Shown: one piece after another, positions 1 to 4,624 of the stretch
Layout: each line of letters starts with the position of its first letter
Position numbering within the stretch: the first letter of the stretch is position 1
Assembly: GCA_027486075.1 (NCBI GenBank)
Contig: JAIXPU010000013.1
Location: 1-6,597, forward strand
Length of the DNA stretch: 6,597 bases
Source of the DNA: Streptomycetaceae bacterium
GTDB lineage: Bacteria > Actinomycetota > Actinomycetes > Nanopelagicales > Nanopelagicaceae
Direction: 5' to 3'
The notes under the pieces: model-generated
What the model was told of the DNA's origin: nothing
The model's database searches: none
The model's input: only the letters and a program-made list of their open reading frames with translations
Position numbers and translations under genes: made by a program

Positions 1-894
1 AGCTGGACCGGCCTACCCGAAGGCATTGCAGTAGCTGTTGGCAATGTCGATGCACATGTGACATCCGCTGCCGCCAACGCTGTGAATCCAGGACAGATGG
101 TTGCAATCATGGGCACATCAACTTGTCACGTGATGGTCTCTGAAAAATTTGCTGAAGTTCCTGGAATGTGTGGAGTCGTTGATGGCGGAATTATCAGCGG
201 AAAACTTGGTTATGAAGCAGGCCAATCAGGCGTTGGCGACATCTTCGGTTGGTTTGCCAACAACTATGCACCAGCTACATATACAGCTGCGGCACAAAGC
301 GCTGGCGTTGATATTCACACCTACCTATCGCAGCTAGCAAGCAAGCAGCCTGTAGGTGCACACGGATTGGTAGCACTCGATTGGCAGAGCGGTAATCGTT
401 CTACTTTGGTTGATCATCAATTATCTGGGCTCATTGTGGGAATGACTCTTGCAACAAAGCCAGAAGAGATCTATCGCGCAATTGTTGAATCAACTGCCTA
501 TGGTGCTCGCAAGATTGTTCAGACCTTTAATGAATCTGGTGTTCCAGTAAAAGAATTTATTGCAGCAGGTGGATTGATTAAGAATAGTTTTGTGATGCAA
601 ATCTATGCAGATGTTCTCAATATGCCAATCACCATAATTCGATCTGCCCAAGGCCCAGCGCTCGGTTCTGCGATTCATGCAGCAGTCGCCGCAGGTGCTT
701 ACCCAAATGTTGTTACAGCAGGTGCTGCTATGGGAGGCGTTGCGAAAGAGTCGTACCAACCAAACGCTGCCAACGCCAAGGTCTATGACCAGCTCTATCG
801 CCACTACAACGAACTGTATGAAGATTTTGGACATAACGGCGCAATGCATTCACTGCGCGCCATTCGCGATCGTGCACTCTTAGGAGGAGCGTAA
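1..894 (+). CDS. araB: L-ribulokinase, C-terminal half (5'-truncated by window edge)
   Basis: Ribulokinase phosphorylates L-ribulose with ATP to L-ribulose 5-phosphate, the second step of cytoplasmic L-arabinose breakdown. The frame is open from base 1 and ends at the TAA at 892-894, giving 297 residues. Bacterial AraB is usually about 560 residues, so roughly the N-terminal half lies upstream; the GTG at 58 is internal, not a start. The visible part is the second FGGY-kinase ATPase domain. GNVDAH (residues 14-19) carries the expected catalytic Asp (D17), GTSTCH is at 38-43, and the CGxVDG...EAGQS..GDI..WF block matches E. coli AraB closely from memory. AAGGLIKN lies at 188-195 and GPALGSAIHAAVAAG near 218-232, the adenosine-binding end typical of FGGY kinases. 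The AraB-specific CGxVDG/EAGQS block argues against xylulokinase or glycerol kinase. It overlaps araD by one base, so the two are almost certainly co-transcribed. No araA is visible; it may lie upstream or elsewhere. Confidence 0.94.
   Translation, partial: SWTGLPEGIAVAVGNVDAHVTSAAANAVNPGQMVAIMGTSTCHVMVSEKFAEVPGMCGVVDGGIISGKLGYEAGQSGVGDIFGWFANNYAPATYTAAAQSAGVDIHTYLSQLASKQPVGAHGLVALDWQSGNRSTLVDHQLSGLIVGMTLATKPEEIYRAIVESTAYGARKIVQTFNESGVPVKEFIAAGGLIKNSFVMQIYADVLNMPITIIRSAQGPALGSAIHAAVAAGAYPNVVTAGAAMGGVAKESYQPNAANAKVYDQLYRHYNELYEDFGHNGAMHSLRAIRDRALLGGA
882..887 (+). promoter_or_regulatory. Shine-Dalgarno site of araD
   Basis: AGGAGG lies inside the last codons of araB, six bases before the araD ATG at 894. 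It is a full-strength Shine-Dalgarno sequence and fixes the araD start. It is also the only convincing ribosome binding site in the window. The genes that begin their own transcripts here have none, which fits a leadered mode for operon-internal genes and a leaderless mode for first genes. Confidence 0.9.
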
Positions 895-1562
895 TGACAA
901 CCCATAGCCAACTTCGAGAGAAGATCTGCAAACTCAATATTGATTTACAACGTTATGGCTTAGTCGCATGGACCTCCGGCAACGTCTCTGAACGTATGGA
1001 AGATGGCAAGAGCTTTATGATCAAACCAAGCGGTGTGATGTATGAAGAGCTCAAGCCATCACAGATGATTATCTGTGACCTTGATGGAAATGTTCTACAA
1101 GGCGAGCTTGCGCCATCGAGTGATACCCAAACGCATGCTTATATCTATCGCCACATGAGCCACGTCAATGGCGTGGTTCATACCCACTCTAATTACGCAG
1201 CTGCCTGGGCGGCTATTCACAGCGCTATTCCTTGTGCGCTCACTGCAATGGCAGATGAATTTGGTGGAGAAATTCCACTAGGTCCATTTGCTCTCATCGG
1301 CAATGATGAAATTGGCAAAGGCGTTGTTGAAACCCTTACAGGACATCGCTCTACCGCAGTGCTGATGAAGAATCACGGTGTCTTTACCATCGGTAAAAAC
1401 GCCACAGCTGCAGTTAAGTCAGCGGTGATGTGTGAAGATGTTGCCAAGACAACCTGGATTGCCAAGACCATGGGCACTATGCAGATTATTAGCCCAGCTG
1501 ATATCGATAAGTTATTTGATCGCTATCAAAATGTTTATGGACAACCAGGTTCAACTAAATAG
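894..1562 (+). CDS. araD: L-ribulose-5-phosphate 4-epimerase
   Basis: This class II aldolase/adducin-fold zinc enzyme converts L-ribulose 5-phosphate to D-xylulose 5-phosphate, feeding arabinose carbon into the pentose phosphate pathway. The 222 residues are close to E. coli AraD (231). Visible motifs are TSGNVSER (27-34), KPSGV (44-48), SSDTQTH (75-81, metal-site D77), VHTHSN (95-100, zinc ligands H96 and H98) and KNHGVF (159-164, third zinc His H161). MADEFGG (119-125) places D121 where E. coli AraD has its catalytic Asp120. NVYGQ near the C terminus puts Y215 where E. coli has the catalytic Tyr229 in YYGQ. An Asp rather than Glu in SSDT and the C-terminal YGQ favour the epimerase over L-fuculose- or rhamnulose-phosphate aldolase. 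The ATG overlaps the araB stop (TAATG), coupling translation. The reading frame runs 8 bases into the 3' end of convergent manA. Confidence 0.9.
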   Translation: MTTHSQLREKICKLNIDLQRYGLVAWTSGNVSERMEDGKSFMIKPSGVMYEELKPSQMIICDLDGNVLQGELAPSSDTQTHAYIYRHMSHVNGVVHTHSNYAAAWAAIHSAIPCALTAMADEFGGEIPLGPFALIGNDEIGKGVVETLTGHRSTAVLMKNHGVFTIGKNATAAVKSAVMCEDVAKTTWIAKTMGTMQIISPADIDKLFDRYQNVYGQPGSTK

Positions 1563-2589
1563 CAACGCGCGCTAGCTCTGCCAATGGTGGGCGGCAGACA
1601 ATCACATTTGCGCCACTTATTGAGTAGTTACCGGCCGCATGTGGAATCACAAGCGCATCACCCTGGGTAATCTCCATTGCAGGTGCGTTTGCAAATGTCA
1701 CAGAACCAGAACCGTTGAGCACCAGTGCGATGGCAAAGCCCGCTTCAAAGTCGCCGGCCTGTGGCGCTAAATGCGCTCTAAAGTATCCATCTGCCTTAAG
1801 AGGCAGAATCGAACGAAGCGCACCACCGGTTAAGGCGTTACGTGCGATTAACGATTCGAATTCGTTATCTGTCAGCGGATCCAGTTTGAGAGCATCTGTC
1901 ACAGTTTCAAAGCCAAGACCTAAGTGGCCATCCTTAATGCCATCGACTGCAAAGCCTTCCCATTCAAGGAGGGCAGATAAATCTGTTGGCTCTTGTAGTT
2001 CTAGCAAGAAGATTCCGGCATCGATGGCATGAGCAACACCAGCTGGAACCAAGATTGCATCTCCAACAGAAACCTCAGCGCGACGAAGAGACGCAAGCAG
2101 CGCTGCAGAATCTTGGCTACGGACTAACTTCAACAGATCTTCTTTATTTTGTGTCTCTTTAAAGCCAAGTCCTACGCCACTTCCAGCAGGTGCTTCAAGG
2201 ATGATCCACGCTTCTGTCTTGCCGTGATCTAAACCTAAATGTTGCTTAGCGAAAGCTTTATTTGGGTGATAGTGAACTGGAAGGCGCTGATCAGGATCGA
2301 GTAGCTTGATAAGAATCTCGGTGCTTAAGCCAAAGTTCTTCACATGGTCTGCTCCCAACCACGCATCAGAGTCGTTCTTGATGGCATCTTTAAGTAACGT
2401 TCCGTCGCTGAGCTTTGATAGCCCTTGTTCAGCTTCGCCAAAGCGAGTTGTTACTGAACCAATCCACTCTTCTGGACGCATTGGTCCACCAGGGCCATGG
2501 CGGAGTGCGCCGATGCGATTGCCCCCACGGTAAAAGTGATCGAATTGATTAGACGGTAACTTCGCTGGGACTGCTGAACTCTGTGACAT
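1555..2589 (-). CDS. manA: class I mannose-6-phosphate isomerase
   Basis: This zinc-dependent cupin enzyme interconverts mannose 6-phosphate and fructose 6-phosphate. It links mannose use to glycolysis and supplies precursors for GDP-mannose and glycans. The 344 residues fall between the short B. subtilis form (about 315) and E. coli ManA (about 391). Visible are RGGNRIGALRHG (21-32), PEEWIGS (39-45), then the metal site: RLPVHYHP (102-109, H106 and H108), GKTEAW (123-128, E126) and VPAGVAHAID (181-190, H187). The second cupin-like domain follows, ending in DALVIPHAAGNYSI (311-324). I chose the ATG at 2589 because a TATTCT hexamer lies exactly at -12 to -7 from it and there is no Shine-Dalgarno sequence, so the transcript is probably leaderless. 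The gene is divergent from the kinase at 2619 and convergent with araD, whose stop it overlaps. It could have a relaxed sugar-phosphate preference, but the zinc site is intact. Confidence 0.88.
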   Translation of the reverse strand: MSQSSAVPAKLPSNQFDHFYRGGNRIGALRHGPGGPMRPEEWIGSVTTRFGEAEQGLSKLSDGTLLKDAIKNDSDAWLGADHVKNFGLSTEILIKLLDPDQRLPVHYHPNKAFAKQHLGLDHGKTEAWIILEAPAGSGVGLGFKETQNKEDLLKLVRSQDSAALLASLRRAEVSVGDAILVPAGVAHAIDAGIFLLELQEPTDLSALLEWEGFAVDGIKDGHLGLGFETVTDALKLDPLTDNEFESLIARNALTGGALRSILPLKADGYFRAHLAPQAGDFEAGFAIALVLNGSGSVTFANAPAMEITQGDALVIPHAAGNYSISGANVIVCRPPLAELARVAI

Positions 2590-2612
2590 AGCAAAAGAAT
2601 AGCCGTTAATAT
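2583..2612 (+). promoter_or_regulatory. leaderless promoter of the P-loop kinase gene
   Basis: A -35-like GTGACA (2583-2588; one mismatch to TTGACA) is separated by 18 bases from TAATAT (2607-2612). The -10 hexamer lies exactly at -12 to -7 relative to the A of the ATG at 2619, so transcription is predicted to start at the start codon. The -35 element includes part of the manA start codon on the other strand. The -10 boxes of the two divergent promoters are only five bases apart. Confidence 0.7.
2596..2601 (-). promoter_or_regulatory. -10 box of a leaderless manA promoter
   Basis: Read on the minus strand, TATTCT is followed by six bases (TTTGCT) and then the manA ATG. This places the start A (2589) at the expected +1, with the hexamer at -12 to -7. 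It matches the actinobacterial TANNNT -10 pattern. No good -35 hexamer is seen at 16-18 bases upstream (TGTCAT at 17). Any -35 contact would fall on the first codons of the divergent kinase gene. Confidence 0.6.
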
Positions 2613-2618
2613 TTCACA

Positions 2619-3254
2619 ATGACAGATGTAATCAGCGGCAAAGAAGGAGCCCTGCTGCGCATCAGAGAGTTATTGAATCGCTCAACTGATCGCGCTCTTG
2701 TCGGAATAGTAGGAAAGCCAGGCGCCGGAAAATCGACCTTGTCGGCATATCTGATGGAAGAATTGAAGAGCTCTGAAGTAACGGTCGTTCCTATGGATGG
2801 CTACCACCTGAGTAACGCAGTTTTGCAAGAACTGGGCCGCGCAGATCGTAAGGGAGCCCCAGATACCTTCGATGTTGCTGGCTTTGCATCTCTATTGCAA
2901 CGTATCCGTGTAGAAAAATCAGTTGATATTTACTATCCAGTCTTTGATCGCGCTATTGAAGAATCAATTGCAGCTCAAGGTGTTGTCACACAAGAGACTA
3001 AAGTAGTTATCGTTGAAGGCAATTACTTACTTCATGACACAGGCGGATGGGAAGCAATCGCAGATCTACTTGATGAAATCTGGTTTATCGATGTCGATGA
3101 TGAGAAACGGTTAGAACGCCTTATCGCTAGACACATCGCATATGGCAAGAGCCCCGAGGCTGCCGAAAGCTGGTCACGTGGCAGCGATGAAGTAAATGCG
3201 CGGACCATCGACGCAGGCCGCTCACGCGCTCACGCCGTGATTACCCTCGATTAA
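2619..3254 (+). CDS. P-loop small-molecule kinase (uridine/pantothenate kinase superfamily, substrate unknown)
   Basis: This is a cytoplasmic ATP-dependent kinase of 211 residues from the phosphoribulokinase/uridine kinase/PanK-like group, closest by eye to proteins annotated as nucleoside triphosphate hydrolase domain-containing or FrcK/YggC-like. Visible are a Walker A loop GKPGAGKST (32-40), PMDGYHL (58-64, the substrate-side Asp-Gly-Tyr/Phe-His motif), GAPDTFD (79-85), YPVFDRAIEE (106-115), the VEGNYLL strand (132-138) and a lid-like Arg-rich stretch RLERLIARHIAYG (164-176). A conserved-looking SDEVNARTI follows at 189-197. The core is complete and of normal length for this group. The true substrate cannot be read from sequence. 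Its divergent pairing with manA suggests a sugar or sugar-like alcohol, as proposed for rhizobial FrcK beside a fructose transporter; a nucleoside or vitamin substrate remains possible. The ATG is chosen from the leaderless promoter fit. fprA follows 18 bases downstream, but probably has its own promoter. Confidence 0.82.
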   Translation: MTDVISGKEGALLRIRELLNRSTDRALVGIVGKPGAGKSTLSAYLMEELKSSEVTVVPMDGYHLSNAVLQELGRADRKGAPDTFDVAGFASLLQRIRVEKSVDIYYPVFDRAIEESIAAQGVVTQETKVVIVEGNYLLHDTGGWEAIADLLDEIWFIDVDDEKRLERLIARHIAYGKSPEAAESWSRGSDEVNARTIDAGRSRAHAVITLD

Positions 3255-3266
3255 GCGCGGTAACCT
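3237..3266 (+). promoter_or_regulatory. leaderless promoter of fprA
   Basis: TAACCT (3261-3266) fits TANNNT and lies exactly at -12 to -7 from the GTG start at 3273. A weak -35-like GTGATT (3237-3242) sits 18 bases further upstream inside the last codons of the kinase gene, the same spacing and GTGA core as the promoter before 2619. No usable Shine-Dalgarno sequence is present; the GGG at 3268-3270 is only two bases from the GTG. fprA can therefore probably be transcribed on its own as well as by read-through from the kinase gene. Confidence 0.55.
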
Positions 3267-3272
3267 TGGGCA

Positions 3273-4547
3273 GTGCCTCAATACAAAGTAGCAATCGTCG
3301 GTGCTGGTCCTGCCGGCTACTTTGCCGCCCTCGCACTCAATAACCTGCAAACTGAAGAACTTCAATTCTCTATCGACATGATTGAGCGTCTGCCAACCCC
3401 TTGGGGCTTGGTAAGAAGTGGCGTTGCACCAGATCATCCCAAGATTAAAACTGTGGCAAAGGTTTTTGAGAAGGTTGCAAATGAGCCTAACTTCCGACTC
3501 TTTGCCAACGTGGAACTCGGCTCTGATTTAACAATTGAGCAGCTGAAAGAGATGTATGACGCCGTTGTTATTTCTACCGGCTCTGCCCTGGGTAAGAAGC
3601 TCGGAATCCCTGGCGAAGATATGCCTGGCTCTATGTCGGCTGCTGCATTTGTTCCTTGGTACAACTCACATCCAGACTTTAAAGATGAAGAGATTGATTT
3701 AAGCTGCGATACAGCCGTAGTTATCGGCGCCGGAAATGTGGCGATGGATGTGGCTCGTATGTTGGCCCTTGAACCAAGTGAGCTAGATCCAACTGATACT
3801 GCCGACCATGCGATTGACGCCTTTAAGGAGAGTGCAATTCGCACCGTGGTCATTAGCGCTCGCCGTGGGCCAGAGCATGCCGCCTTTACATCCCCTGAAT
3901 TGCGCGAGCTACCAAAGCTTGAACACACTAATGTCATTATCGAGAAGTCAGATATTGCAGCTGCGCTATCTCGCGTTGGCGATGCACCTGAAAAAGATGT
4001 GAAGAGCAACTTAGATGCGATGTTGTTGATTGCCGAGCAAGAACCGACAAAGCATGCCCGCACCATGAAGTTTCAATTCCTTGCGACCCCGGTTGAAATC
4101 AAGGGCGCCAACCGCGTTGAAGAAGTGGTCTTTAAGAAGACCGGAAGCGATGAGACATTTTCCATCAAGTGCGGCCTAGTCATTACTGCCATTGGTTATG
4201 AAGCAGCGCCTCTTGAAGGTATTCCATATGAAAAGGGCAAGGTTTTAAACGTCGACGGTCGAGTTAACGAGAATATCTATGTTGTTGGTTGGGCGAAGCG
4301 CGGACCATCAGGAGTCATCGGCACCAATAAATCAGATGCTGCAGATGTGATGAAGTTGCTGACTGAAGATCTGAAGGCCCCTAAGAACGCCGGCGATGTC
4401 GCAGAGATCATCGCCCACAATAAGGTCGTTACTCAGATGCATTGGCAGGCCATTAACGAGGCTGAGATTGCTGCAGGTGAGCCTGTCGGCAAACCTCGCC
4501 GCAAGGCGGTCACTCGCGAAGAGCTCTTCAAGCATGCGGGGCTATAG
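3273..4547 (+). CDS. fprA: ferredoxin-NADP+ reductase, FprA / adrenodoxin reductase type
   Basis: This FAD flavoenzyme moves electrons between NADPH and ferredoxin in the cytoplasm, serving P450s, Fe-S dependent enzymes or NADPH balance. The 424 residues compare with about 456 in M. tuberculosis FprA. The N-terminal FAD Rossmann motif VGAGPAG is at 9-15, followed by the family signature PWGLVRSGVAPDHP (43-56), where His55 is the residue expected near the flavin. The NADP Rossmann motif VIGAGNVAMDVAR (150-162) has G152, G154 and A157. SARRGP (195-200) supplies R197 and R198, matching the arginines that bind the NADPH 2'-phosphate in FprA. The C-terminal GWAKRGPSGVIGTN (339-352) is the conserved block that closes over FAD and nicotinamide. 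There is no N-terminal ferredoxin domain, so this is the stand-alone form. The GTG start is supported by a -10 hexamer at the leaderless distance and by the Rossmann strand beginning at residue 5. The partner ferredoxin is not in the window. Confidence 0.93.
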   Translation: MPQYKVAIVGAGPAGYFAALALNNLQTEELQFSIDMIERLPTPWGLVRSGVAPDHPKIKTVAKVFEKVANEPNFRLFANVELGSDLTIEQLKEMYDAVVISTGSALGKKLGIPGEDMPGSMSAAAFVPWYNSHPDFKDEEIDLSCDTAVVIGAGNVAMDVARMLALEPSELDPTDTADHAIDAFKESAIRTVVISARRGPEHAAFTSPELRELPKLEHTNVIIEKSDIAAALSRVGDAPEKDVKSNLDAMLLIAEQEPTKHARTMKFQFLATPVEIKGANRVEEVVFKKTGSDETFSIKCGLVITAIGYEAAPLEGIPYEKGKVLNVDGRVNENIYVVGWAKRGPSGVIGTNKSDAADVMKLLTEDLKAPKNAGDVAEIIAHNKVVTQMHWQAINEAEIAAGEPVGKPRRKAVTREELFKHAGL

Positions 4548-4612
4548 CAAGGCTTAACCGTTAGGTCGCACTACATTCATCTTGGCGTCACTCCGCTTTT
4601 GCACTTCTCTGA

Positions 4613-4618
4613 TTAATT
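4613..4618 (+). promoter_or_regulatory. possible -10 box of the nucleotidase gene
   Basis: The 77 bases between fprA and the nucleotidase gene (4548-4624) hold no ORF and no convincing hairpin terminator. There is no Shine-Dalgarno sequence before the ATG at 4625 (the preceding bases are TTGCCGCC). TTAATT lies exactly at -12 to -7, as in the three other leaderless starts, but lacks the critical A at the second position. An alternative is TACATT at 4572-4577, which fits TANNNT and would give a leader of about 40 bases. Neither has a clear -35 element, so the promoter position is uncertain. Confidence 0.3.
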
Positions 4619-4624
4619 GCCGCC

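Noticed and set aside
58..60. GTG as a possible start for a shorter ribulokinase-like protein
   Set aside because: The same frame is open upstream to base 1 and encodes GNVDAH with the catalytic Asp, so this is an internal valine codon of a truncated gene.
490..849. A 119-residue minus-strand open frame inside araB
   Set aside because: It is antisense to conserved FGGY-kinase motifs, has cysteine- and tryptophan-rich composition without a domain pattern, and has no promoter or ribosome site of its own.
1715..2032. A 105-residue plus-strand open frame inside manA
   Set aside because: It is an antisense shadow of the cupin gene, with a low-complexity serine/proline/lysine composition and no start signal.
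3434..4066. A 210-residue open frame on the minus strand inside fprA
   Set aside because: It lies antisense to a gene with intact FAD and NADP motifs. Its translation is serine/alanine-rich with no recognisable domain, as expected from reverse-frame reading of a codon-biased gene.
4548..4570. A short imperfect inverted repeat (TAAC/GTTA) just after fprA as a terminator
   Set aside because: The arms are four bases with almost no loop, and no T-run follows; it cannot form a stable terminator hairpin.
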